Source: Pseudomonadota bacterium (lineage in GTDB: Bacteria; Pseudomonadota; Alphaproteobacteria; Acetobacterales; Acetobacteraceae). Taken from it: a DNA stretch of 64,000 bases. The notes beneath the pieces are model-generated. The model did not search any database, was not told the DNA's origin, and saw only the letters and a program-made list of their open reading frames with translations. Shown here piece by piece: positions 29,955-38,837 of the stretch. Made by a program: the position numbers and the translations under genes. Position 1 is the stretch's first letter; every line of letters starts with the position of its first letter. Location of the stretch: NCBI GenBank assembly GCA_021781835.1, contig JAJXWD010000001.1:1-64000 (forward strand). Direction: 5' to 3'.

Positions 29955-31034
29955 TCACGCGCCGATCGGCCCTGAACGGGGTACAATCTGCGGTTTGGCG
30001 CTGTCGCCCTCATATCTCGTCGAGGAATGGAGATACGGGTCGACATTGCCCTTGACCACGAATTTCAGGCCGGTATTGATGTCCGCCGGCCCGACAAGGC
30101 CGCCAGAAGCAAGATACATGACCATTTCCATGACCGTGTAAAACCCTTGCAGATAGGGCTGCTGGTCGATGGTGAAATCAAGAATGCCTTCATGGATCGA
30201 TTGCAGTGTGCGCGGCACGAGGTCAAACCCTCCGCCATGAACGCCCTTGGCGCCGAGATTGAATTCTTGCATGACCTGACCCACGCATTGAGTCGATCCC
30301 GCATCGACAGCAAACATTCCCTTAACGTCTTGATGACCAAGGTAATAGGCTTTGATCTTGGGCAACTCTTCATCGATCGTGGCGCCGGTGGCGATTTCCT
30401 CGTAGGTGATCGGCTTGCCCGAGGCTTTGATGGCAGCGGCGGCGCCATCGATACGCGGTTGAATATTCAACTGGCCCGGTGTGGCAATGAAAAGCGCCAC
30501 ATGGCCAGAGCCAACCAGAGCAACCACCTTTTGGCCCATCTCATAACCAGATTTAAAAAGATCCTGGCCAATATAAGCGAGGCGCTTGTTGCCACTATCG
30601 GCGGGGGCGTCGGCGTTATAGGAAAAAACAGGGATCCCCGCCTCTAAAGCCGCGGCCGTTGGGGCGTTGAACGCCTCGGGATCGACGATGGCAATGCCGA
30701 TCGCATCCGCCTGCGAGGCAATGGCCGCATTCATGGCATTGACCATTTCGCCAACAACCGCTGTCTGCGATCCGGTCCACTGATAGTCGCATCCGAAAAG
30801 GGCGCAGGCATCTTGGATGCCATATTGTGTGGCCACGAAGAAAGGGTTGGTTGTGACGTGGTTGACAAACACCAGGCGCCAACGCTTGTGCGCCGGAAAG
30901 GGCGAAGCCTCGGCGGCATATGCGTTTTTGGTCATGGCCGCGACACCCGCCGCCGCCAAAAGGGCCGGGCCGCCCTTCATGAGCATGCGCCGCTTTACCG
31001 CCAGCAGACGGTCTTCGTCTTGATCATCCTTCAT
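29955..31034 (-). CDS. Sugar ABC transporter periplasmic binding protein
   Basis: RWRLVFVNHVTTNPFFVATQYGIQDACALFGCDYQWTGSQTAVVGEMVNAMNAAIASQADAIGIAIVDPEAF; N-terminal signal with KRRMLMKG. Confidence 0.92.
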   Translation of the reverse strand: MKDDQDEDRLLAVKRRMLMKGGPALLAAAGVAAMTKNAYAAEASPFPAHKRWRLVFVNHVTTNPFFVATQYGIQDACALFGCDYQWTGSQTAVVGEMVNAMNAAIASQADAIGIAIVDPEAFNAPTAAALEAGIPVFSYNADAPADSGNKRLAYIGQDLFKSGYEMGQKVVALVGSGHVALFIATPGQLNIQPRIDGAAAAIKASGKPITYEEIATGATIDEELPKIKAYYLGHQDVKGMFAVDAGSTQCVGQVMQEFNLGAKGVHGGGFDLVPRTLQSIHEGILDFTIDQQPYLQGFYTVMEMVMYLASGGLVGPADINTGLKFVVKGNVDPYLHSSTRYEGDSAKPQIVPRSGPIGA

Positions 31035-31214
31035 TTCATTTCCTCCGTTTTCTTTTCCACATCTTGGTCTGTGATAATTTTTGCTGAATACCGCAGGAGA
31101 CATGGAAGCGCCCCCTTGGTCATCAACAACAGATCAGTGCTTTCACGTATCAAATTTCTTTGCTGTTTGCGCGCACACGTGACCTGAACTTGTTTTTTCG
31201 TATTTAATCAACCG

Positions 31215-31227
31215 ATATATGTCAAAT
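31215..31227. promoter_or_regulatory. Candidate regulatory motif shared with 37304-37316
   Basis: ATATATGTCAAAT, exact 13-bp match, in the AT-rich leader of the ABC operon. Confidence 0.35.
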
Positions 31228-31277
31228 ATATATTCACCTCCTGTCGATATGTTTTTTATTATGTTTAGACCTCGCCC

Positions 31278-32147
31278 TCACCCGGTAAAATCGGGAAGTG
31301 GAAAACCAGAAAATCCAGGCGTTATTTCGAACAGCCCGCCCGCCAAAGGTTCACGGGCGCGTTGAGCCGGGCTCAAGCCGATGGCGGCCGAGGTTATGAA
31401 TAAACGATCGAGATTGGCGCCCCCGAAGCAGCAGCTTGTCACTTGCGAGACGGGCAAGGAAAATGTCTGGTCGAGCCGCCCCTCGGCATCAAAGCGACTG
31501 ACACGCCCGCCGCCCCAATGCGCGACCCATAACCCTCCTTGCGCATCGAGTGTCATACCGTCTGGAAAACCATCGGAGTCTGCAAAGCGAATGAAGGGGA
31601 TGCGCGCTCCGAGCGTGCCATCCGCCTCTCGACTGAACCGATAAATGGTTCGCAGCGCCGAGTCGGTATGATAGATGATCTTTCCATCGGCCGACACGGC
31701 GGGGCCGTTGGCGATGACGTAATTTTTATCCATTTTCTGCAAGGTGAAATCTTGCCGTAAATGATAAAAAGCACCCGTTCCAGAGCGCTCTTCATCGTCC
31801 ATCGTGCCAAACAGGATGCTGCCGTCACAATCTGTTTTCGCATCATTTAGTCTGTTGCCAGATGATTCGGGCTCAACCTTTAATCGCGGCTCAAACGACA
31901 ATTCGGGATTGAGGCTGAGCTCACCGATTTCGTGGCGCAACCCCGCAATCCAGCCGCCGCCACGGCGCGGCACAACCCACGCCAGATTATCGTGCACAGA
32001 CCATCTGTCTATCGCGCCATCGGCCAGCTTGTAGCGATTTAACCGCCGGCCTTTGATATCCACCCAATAGAGTGCATTTTCGCCGCTCACCCATACCGGC
32101 CCCTCACCGAGCAAGGCGCCGGCATCATCGAGCAAACGACACGCCAT
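31278..32147 (-). CDS. SMP-30/gluconolactonase-family sugar lactonase
   Basis: GALLGEGPVWVSGENALYWVDIKGRRLNRY; NRLNDAKTDCDGSILFGTMDDEE; DSDGFPDGMTLDAQGGLWVAHWGGGRVSRFD. Confidence 0.92.
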   Translation of the reverse strand: MACRLLDDAGALLGEGPVWVSGENALYWVDIKGRRLNRYKLADGAIDRWSVHDNLAWVVPRRGGGWIAGLRHEIGELSLNPELSFEPRLKVEPESSGNRLNDAKTDCDGSILFGTMDDEERSGTGAFYHLRQDFTLQKMDKNYVIANGPAVSADGKIIYHTDSALRTIYRFSREADGTLGARIPFIRFADSDGFPDGMTLDAQGGLWVAHWGGGRVSRFDAEGRLDQTFSLPVSQVTSCCFGGANLDRLFITSAAIGLSPAQRAREPLAGGLFEITPGFSGFPLPDFTG

Positions 32148-32148
32148 A

Positions 32149-32922
32149 TCAGATCCAACCGCCATCGACGACATATTCCTGGGCCGTGCAGGCGCCACTG
32201 TCATCCGCGGCCAGGAATAAGGCCAGAGCCGTCACATGGTCCGGCATCACGCGCGCGGGCAAACATTGTTGCCGCGCACGCTCGGCATCGGCCTCAGGTG
32301 TCAGCCAAAGCTTCAATTGGCGCTCGGTCATGATCCAACCAGGCACCAGCGTGTTGACGCGCACATTATAAGGCCCCAAATCGCGCGCCAAACCACGGGT
32401 TAGACCATGAATGGCCGCCTTGGCCGCCGTATAGGCCGGCATGCCACCTTGCCCTTTTTTCCAAGACGATGACCCGAAATTGATGATCGAGCCGGAATTT
32501 TTGGTCTTCATGCCTTCGGCCACGGCTTGAGCGGCAAAAAATTGCGGCCGCAGATTGATCGCCATCCGGTCATCCCAAAATTCTGGCGTCACATCTTCTA
32601 TTTTATGGCGCTGATCATTGGCCGCATTGTTCAACAAGACATCAACCGAACCAAAATGCGCGGCGGCCTCATCGATGGCTTGCCGCAAGGCTTGAATATC
32701 GCGAATGTCACAAGGCAGGAAAAGCGGCTTGTGGCCTGTACCAAAAGCGGCCTCCTCGGCCAAGGCCCGGCTTTCGCGCTCGGCGATGTCAACGAACGCA
32801 ACCTTTGCCCCCTGACGGGCGAAACCCAAGGTGAGCGATGCCCCAATGCCTGTTCCGCCGCCGGTGATAAATATCACGCGGTCCTTTAAACTTGGATAAA
32901 TTGCCGTCAAAATATCGCTCAT
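32149..32922 (-). CDS. Short-chain dehydrogenase (candidate sugar 1-dehydrogenase)
   Basis: VIFITGGGTGIGASLTLGFARQGAKVAFVDI; NNAAND; YTAAKAAIHGLTRGLARDLGPYNVRVNTLVPGWI. Confidence 0.88.
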   Translation of the reverse strand: MSDILTAIYPSLKDRVIFITGGGTGIGASLTLGFARQGAKVAFVDIAERESRALAEEAAFGTGHKPLFLPCDIRDIQALRQAIDEAAAHFGSVDVLLNNAANDQRHKIEDVTPEFWDDRMAINLRPQFFAAQAVAEGMKTKNSGSIINFGSSSWKKGQGGMPAYTAAKAAIHGLTRGLARDLGPYNVRVNTLVPGWIMTERQLKLWLTPEADAERARQQCLPARVMPDHVTALALFLAADDSGACTAQEYVVDGGWI

Positions 32923-33177
32923 TTCCTACTCCATGGAAGATCAAACCCGCAGCGACAGGCCGGTTGTCATCACCGGCAGTTGCAGGACTTATTTAACTTA
33001 AGCCAACAAAACCCGACGCGAAGCTAAAATCGGGCTTTTGAAACGTGAACAAACAAAATGGCGTCAAAAAACCCGCAACCCTTGGCGTTCCGTGATTAAG
33101 CTGCTTTGTTTTCAATGGGTATAAGAGCGCCTAATAGGCGTCAAATACCAAACAATGGGCTACCGATAACTTTTAAA

Positions 33178-34152
33178 TTATCGCCCCAAGCCTGGTACAT
33201 TTTTTTGCTCAATCATGCCCGCGGCAGCCCTGGTCACGGCGTCGTACATGATTTTGGCCCCTGGCGAGAGCGGACGGCCGGCCATTGTCAAAATGCCAAA
33301 AGGCTGCAGGAAAATACGCTCCGGGAAAGGCAATATCTTGATCCGGTTCGTATCCGCCATCAACTTGGCGACATTCCACTCCAGCGCGGTCAGACAATCT
33401 GAGCGGCTGACCGAAATCAACGACATGAGCGCGGAAGCGGTGTTAACGATGCTTTTGGGCATCGGCACGCAGGCCGTGAGAAACATTTGCTCGATACGAT
33501 GCCGCAGGGGCGCCCCACGCGGCTGCAAGACCCATGGCCATTTGGCCATATCCTGAAGCGTGACCTGCGATTGTTCAGCCAAAGGATGAGTATCGCGGCA
33601 TAAAAAATGCAGCTCTTCGCCCCACAACTCCCGGTATGAAAACTCCTTCGGATCCAGGCGAGCCGGGATTCGCCCCAAGGCGAAATCCAGCTTTCCCTCC
33701 AACACCTTGGGGGCCAATATATCGCTGATGCTATGCTCTACGGTTATATGCAAATGAGGATGCTGCGTACGAACCGTTTCTATGACATCGAGCAAAAATT
33801 CCATCATCGGCGCGACAACGGTGCCAACCGTTACCATTCCGGTCTGCCCCTTTGTGTAGGCATTGACCTCGGAAGCCGCCTGCGCGAGCGTGCGCATGGC
33901 CACCGCGCCGTTGCGAATGAGAATCTCCCCCTGAACCGTGGGCAGCAAACCTCGCGGATGGCGCTCAAACAAGGCTTGGCCAAAAATCGCCTCCACCTCG
34001 GCGAGCAACTTCGATGCGGCTGGCTGGGCGATGTTCATGCGCTCGGCGGCACGATGTAAATTGCGGTGCTCATCAATCGCCATGATCAACTGCAAATGGC
34101 GTAACTTAAGGCGCGAACGTAAAAACCAATCCGACGACAGCGCTTGAGGCAT
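33178..34152 (-). CDS. LysR-family regulator, GbpR-like
   Basis: LKLRHLQLIMAIDEHRNLHRAAERMNIAQPAASKLLAEVEAIFGQALFERHPRGLLPTVQGE; inside the sugar cluster. Confidence 0.88.
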   Translation of the reverse strand: MPQALSSDWFLRSRLKLRHLQLIMAIDEHRNLHRAAERMNIAQPAASKLLAEVEAIFGQALFERHPRGLLPTVQGEILIRNGAVAMRTLAQAASEVNAYTKGQTGMVTVGTVVAPMMEFLLDVIETVRTQHPHLHITVEHSISDILAPKVLEGKLDFALGRIPARLDPKEFSYRELWGEELHFLCRDTHPLAEQSQVTLQDMAKWPWVLQPRGAPLRHRIEQMFLTACVPMPKSIVNTASALMSLISVSRSDCLTALEWNVAKLMADTNRIKILPFPERIFLQPFGILTMAGRPLSPGAKIMYDAVTRAAAGMIEQKNVPGLGR

Positions 34153-34262
34153 TATACGCTCCTCTCGCACGCCAAAATGGCCATGACCGGCATGCCACAT
34201 CTCCTCCGATTTTTGACTATATTTTATTTGTTATCACAATCGGAAAATTTATGCCAATATGA

Positions 34263-34913
34263 TTATTGACCCTCCGCCGTGAGGCGGTCATAGGCCGCCA
34301 CAACCGCCTTGGCGCGCGCGGCAACCTCAGCCGGCTTGTCCCCCGGCTTGTAAAGGCTCGCGCCCAACCCAAACAGCCTGACCCCCACACGCCAAAAAGC
34401 CGGAAAATCGGCTTCGCCTACCCCGCCAACCGCCCCCAACGGCGCGGTGGCTGGCAAGATGCTCCGGAGTGCCTGTACGCCACTCGCCCCTAACGCAATG
34501 GCTGGAAAAAATTTCAAGGCCGAAGCCCCCCACCGCAGGGCATTCAACGCCTCTGTCGCTGTAAAGACACCAGGCATGACAATCAGGCCATGGCCCACGG
34601 CCGCGGCCAACACTTCGGGGTCAACATTTGGCGCCACGATCAGCCTGCCGCCAATATCCGCAACCGCCCTCACCGCCTCCGCCGAAAGCACCGTCCCCGC
34701 GCCGATCAAGGAATTTCCACCAAATTTTACCACCAACCGCTCCACCGACAAAAGCGGCGATGGTGAATTCAGCGGCACTTCGATGGCTTCAATGCCCGCT
34801 TCAACCAAAACTTCTCCAATGGAGAGCGCATCCGCTGGTGACACGCCGCGCAAAATAGCGATCAGCCCGCGCCGCAATGAGGGAAATGAAGAGCCTGATA
34901 AGGGATGGGTCAT
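34263..34913 (-). CDS. dgoA: 2-dehydro-3-deoxy-6-phosphogalactonate aldolase
   Basis: RRGLIAILRGVSPADALSIGEVLVEAGIEAIEVPLNSPSPLLSVERLV; LIGAGTVLSAEAV; KFFPA; next to dgoK. Confidence 0.92.
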   Translation of the reverse strand: MTHPLSGSSFPSLRRGLIAILRGVSPADALSIGEVLVEAGIEAIEVPLNSPSPLLSVERLVVKFGGNSLIGAGTVLSAEAVRAVADIGGRLIVAPNVDPEVLAAAVGHGLIVMPGVFTATEALNALRWGASALKFFPAIALGASGVQALRSILPATAPLGAVGGVGEADFPAFWRVGVRLFGLGASLYKPGDKPAEVAARAKAVVAAYDRLTAEGQ

Positions 34914-34916
34914 GGA

Positions 34917-35873
34917 TTACTCCTCGAATATGGCGCCAAATAATTGTCTCGACGCCGCGCGCAAACCGGCGAGCGTGAGATCTTGCACATCGACCAGATG
35001 GAAATTTCGGCCAATCAAGGTGAGGGCACGGGCATAAAGCGGCGCCAAAGCTCCCTCGGCACCAAGCACAATGGGCGTGTTCTGTTCGCTTGCCGGGAAC
35101 ATGGCGTTCATTTCATGGCCAATCAAGAGCCCGGACAATCTTGCCGCGGCCTCGCTACCTTGCCGCCCTTTAAGCAAGCCCGCCGCGCGCACGGAAAAAA
35201 TCGCGCAGCTGAGCCGCCCGGCATGCTCAACCCCTTCCAGAACCGCTTCGGTGAAGGCCGGGGCGTCTGGGGAAAAGATCGTATGATTACCAATGACATG
35301 GCGTAAAACGGACTGCTTTGATAAAAGCGAAAACAATTCCCCTGTCATAACGGTTTGAAAACGCACGATCTTGCCTTGCTCAAAAGACACCCATTTGCAG
35401 TGGGTGCCAGGCAGCCCGACGCAGCCGGTGAAGCCGGGCTCTTGGGAGATAAACCCCGCGAGCTGCGTTTCCTCCCCCCTCATCACATCGGCATATTGCC
35501 CCTCGAGACGCGAAAGCCCCGGTAAAATACGGACATCAAGCCGCGCCGCCGTCACCTGGAGGGCGCGCGAAAAACATTCATCCGGCGTGGCTGGAACGGC
35601 AACATACCCCGCCTCGCGCCATCCGTTTCGGGCCCCCGCCATACCGCAAACCACAACGGGCAAAAGCTGTGTCTCGGGCCAAACAGCGCCGAGCCGCGTG
35701 AGGATCCGGCGCAAACTCGCTTCAAAATCAGCCGCGGAAAGCCCATCGGCGCCATCAGCGGAGGCCGCGTGGGCTAGCACGCGGCCTCCCTGCCCCAGCA
35801 ACCAGACACGTAGATTGCTGGTGCCCCAATCAACCACCGCCGCACGGCAGGAGAACAATGCAGACGTGGTCAT
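34917..35873 (-). CDS. dgoK: 2-dehydro-3-deoxygalactonokinase
   Basis: VVDWGTSNLRVWLLGQGGRVL; VGLPGTHCKWVSFEQGKIVRFQTVMTGELFSLLSKQSVLRH. Confidence 0.92.
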   Translation of the reverse strand: MTTSALFSCRAAVVDWGTSNLRVWLLGQGGRVLAHAASADGADGLSAADFEASLRRILTRLGAVWPETQLLPVVVCGMAGARNGWREAGYVAVPATPDECFSRALQVTAARLDVRILPGLSRLEGQYADVMRGEETQLAGFISQEPGFTGCVGLPGTHCKWVSFEQGKIVRFQTVMTGELFSLLSKQSVLRHVIGNHTIFSPDAPAFTEAVLEGVEHAGRLSCAIFSVRAAGLLKGRQGSEAAARLSGLLIGHEMNAMFPASEQNTPIVLGAEGALAPLYARALTLIGRNFHLVDVQDLTLAGLRAASRQLFGAIFEE

Positions 35874-35879
35874 GGTGCT

Positions 35880-37088
35880 TTAAAATTTGATGGAAGCGCC
35901 GACAAAGCCAGCAAACTGATTATGCCCAGGCGCGGCAGGCGGGGAATAAATATCAGCTGAGAAATCGGCATGCCCACTGTTAACAACTTCGCCCGCCGTC
36001 GCATAGAGCAGCAAGTTTGGTGTGAAGGAATATTCACCACCGGCCGTGAACAGGCTGGCATTGCCTCCGTGGTCGTTGATGCTGGTATGATACCAGGCGC
36101 CACGCAAGGTGACATGCTGGCTGACGCTCCAAACCGCGCCAAGCCACCCCATATAAGCGCTGGTGGCGTAAACGGCCGCATAGGGCGAACCGGCCGAGCC
36201 TGGCGCATAGGGCGCGCCCGGATTTTGGATCGGCGTGCCGCCATCGGCTTGCGCGCCATTGGGCGCCGACAGCCCCTCGATACCCGCGAAAAACTCAACC
36301 GGCTGAAAGTTATACGTGGCGCCGGCGATCCATTCCTTGGATGCGGAGTAGAGATTTGTGTAATGGCCATGAGTATCTTGAACTTCATCATAGATGCCGT
36401 ACAAGCTCAAATCGCCAATGTCATACTCTCCCGAAACACCATAGGCATTTGACACCCGCGTGGAATAATATCCGGAGCCGTTGTCGAAAGCCGCCATCAA
36501 CCCAAGATGAAGCCCATACAGAGCTGGGCTGCGATACTCGACCATATCGGAAGCGCCGCCCCAGTTGCGGCCATAGACCAGGGTCGCCGTCGACATATTT
36601 TCTTGAATCATGGGATCAAAATTATAGACATCATTGTCTATGAACAGATCCTTGCCTAACATAATCGTTCCGAATTGCTGGTTTTTTAAACCGACATAGG
36701 CGCGACGGTTGAAAATTGAATTCGTCGATGAATTAAATGTGCCATTGGTGGCATTAAAGCCAGATTCGACCTTATATATCCCCGTTATATTATCGCCAAG
36801 TTTCGACGAACCATAGACACCAAACATGCTGGTGCCCCAATCATTTCCTCCAGCCTGCACAAGAGTTGTCTTGCCTGTCTGGCTGTTATATTGGGACAAA
36901 TCAACATTGCTGTCGAGCCGAAGGCCGGCATCAACGCGAAGATAGATATTGATGCTCGGTACGGGTCCGTTGCCTGGATATAAAGTTACATCGGCATGAG
37001 CGAGGCTTGTCATCGCGGCACCAGATAAAATCGTGGCCGCCATCAGTCGCCCCATGCGCACACGGCCTTGCATTCTGTGTTTAATCAC
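35880..37088 (-). CDS. Gram-negative general porin
   Basis: ORF 402 aa; signal peptide, DVTLYPGNGPVPSINIYLRVDAGLR, VYGSSKLGDNITGIYKVESGFN, RRAYVGLKNQQFGTIMLGKDL, ends ...FVGASIKF. Confidence 0.88.
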   Translation of the reverse strand: MIKHRMQGRVRMGRLMAATILSGAAMTSLAHADVTLYPGNGPVPSINIYLRVDAGLRLDSNVDLSQYNSQTGKTTLVQAGGNDWGTSMFGVYGSSKLGDNITGIYKVESGFNATNGTFNSSTNSIFNRRAYVGLKNQQFGTIMLGKDLFIDNDVYNFDPMIQENMSTATLVYGRNWGGASDMVEYRSPALYGLHLGLMAAFDNGSGYYSTRVSNAYGVSGEYDIGDLSLYGIYDEVQDTHGHYTNLYSASKEWIAGATYNFQPVEFFAGIEGLSAPNGAQADGGTPIQNPGAPYAPGSAGSPYAAVYATSAYMGWLGAVWSVSQHVTLRGAWYHTSINDHGGNASLFTAGGEYSFTPNLLLYATAGEVVNSGHADFSADIYSPPAAPGHNQFAGFVGASIKF

Positions 37089-37309
37089 TAATATCCTCCC
37101 TTTTGTTTGAGTTTTGATCGCAGAATAACGTCATCATCATTCGCAACGAACGACTGATTTCTTCCCACTTCCATATCTGATTGACGCGAACAGATCGCGT
37201 GCTGATTAATTATTCATTTTACCTGTTATTCTAGCATACGTTTCCAACACCCTCGGACCCAATGGAGAGAACGAGATGAAAGACTGGTTACAAGAGCTGC
37301 AAAATATAT

Positions 37310-37326
37310 GTCAAATTCAATTTGAC
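37310..37326. promoter_or_regulatory. Perfect palindromic operator candidate upstream of the porin
   Basis: GTCAAATT-c-AATTTGAC, overlapping the shared ATATATGTCAAAT motif. Confidence 0.45.
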
Positions 37327-37565
37327 CGCCCATTAATATCAAAAGAGCTATCACTGGCGCACTCCTGGCTCTGATCCGCCAAGAATCGTTCCCCGTTGAT
37401 GATACGAACGCCTGATCCATGGCCACAAATCATGATGGCGTTACTGACCATGGGGGCGTGATATCCATGTGAATATCAAACAGATGATTTTTAATATTTG
37501 ACGATAAAGAGGCGAGATTTTCTATATATCGTCTCAGCGTTGTGAGTGATCTTCGTTACCCTCGA

Positions 37566-37589
37566 AAATCATGCGCGAAAACATGATTT
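37566..37589. repeat. Short interspersed-type palindrome
   Basis: AAATCATG-cgcgaaaa-CATGATTT: 8-bp perfect arms, 8-nt loop. Confidence 0.7.
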
Positions 37590-37706
37590 GGGACAAAACA
37601 AGCCGATCAAGAAGGAACCATATTTCACCGTTTGATTCACCGCCGAAAACCATCACACGTAAAGCAATATTCCAAGCTTTCGTGAGAACAGATGACCTGA
37701 GGAACC

Positions 37707-38837
37707 ATGCCCAACGTAGAACGATTTTCGGAAATTTTTCCCAGCGATTGGCGAGACGGTATTTTTCTGGGCCGGTTCAATGGTCCTGACGGCCCCACTC
37801 CGGTTTTGATCGAACAGGGACGTGTCTATGACATGTTTGCCATTGCGCCAACGGTTTCACAACTGACCAATTTTTTGCCGGTAAAGTCTTCTGATGGCGT
37901 TTTTCTTGGACATGCTGATATGCTTGAGCCAGAGATTCTTTCTCCTGTTGATCTGCACTGCATAAAAGCCTGTGGCGTGACCTTTGCCGCATCGACGATT
38001 GAACGGGTGATTGAGGAGCATGCGCGAGGAAATCCAGAAAAATCCCTGTCTATCAGGAACAAGCTCGAAAAACGTCTTGGCGGATCTCTTAAAAATATTA
38101 TTCCGGGCTCTAAGGATGCCGAAAGCCTTAAAAACCTTCTCATTCATGATGGTCTTTGGTCGCAATATCTTGAAGTGGCCATCGGTCCTTACGCCGAGAT
38201 ATTCACCAAGGCGCCGGTTCTCTCGGCCATCGGCTTTGGCGGCCAGATCGGCGTGCGCTCCGATTCATGCTGGAACAACCCCGAACCTGAGATCGTTTTG
38301 ATTGTAAATGGGTTTGGTCAAGCCATCGGCGCCACCCTGGGCAACGATGTCAATCTGCGCGATCTGGAAGGGCGAAGCGCCTTGCTCCTGGGAAAAGCGA
38401 AGGACAACAACGCCTCTTGCGCCATTGGTCCCTTGATTCGTTTGTTCGACGATCACTTCACGATGAGCGATATCCGCCAGGCCGAGGTAACCTTGAAAAT
38501 CGATGGGGCCGATGGGTATCGCCTGGAAGGCTCATCGAACATGTCCGAAATCAGCCGGGACCCTCTCGAGCTGGTGAGGCAAACGCTGAGCGAACATAAC
38601 TACCCAGACGGGTTTGCCCTGTTTTTGGGAACATTGTTCACGCCCGTCCAGGACCGTGACATTCCAGGGGCTGGCTTTACCCACAAGACGGGTGATCTCG
38701 TCACCATCTCCTCCCAGAAACTGGGGACATTGCGAAACACGGTGGCCACATGCGATGCCGCGCCGCCATGGACAACCGGTATCGCCGCGTTTTATGAGAT
38801 CATCGCCAAACGCCAAACCGATCTGTTACTGCCATAG
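37707..38837 (+). CDS. Fumarylacetoacetate-hydrolase-family protein, XylX-like 2-keto-3-deoxy-pentonate dehydratase candidate
   Basis: ORF 376 aa; DGVFLGHADMLEPEILSPVDLHCIKACGVTFAASTIERVIEE; NDVNLRDLEGRSALLLGKAKDNNASCAIGPLIRLFD; LFTPVQDRDIPGAGFTHKTGDLVTISSQKLGTLRNTV. Confidence 0.8.
   Translation: MPNVERFSEIFPSDWRDGIFLGRFNGPDGPTPVLIEQGRVYDMFAIAPTVSQLTNFLPVKSSDGVFLGHADMLEPEILSPVDLHCIKACGVTFAASTIERVIEEHARGNPEKSLSIRNKLEKRLGGSLKNIIPGSKDAESLKNLLIHDGLWSQYLEVAIGPYAEIFTKAPVLSAIGFGGQIGVRSDSCWNNPEPEIVLIVNGFGQAIGATLGNDVNLRDLEGRSALLLGKAKDNNASCAIGPLIRLFDDHFTMSDIRQAEVTLKIDGADGYRLEGSSNMSEISRDPLELVRQTLSEHNYPDGFALFLGTLFTPVQDRDIPGAGFTHKTGDLVTISSQKLGTLRNTVATCDAAPPWTTGIAAFYEIIAKRQTDLLLP

Noticed and set aside
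37226-37426. 66-aa minus-strand ORF in the porin-FAH intergenic region
   Set aside because: No motif, and it covers the likely operator; not supported as a gene
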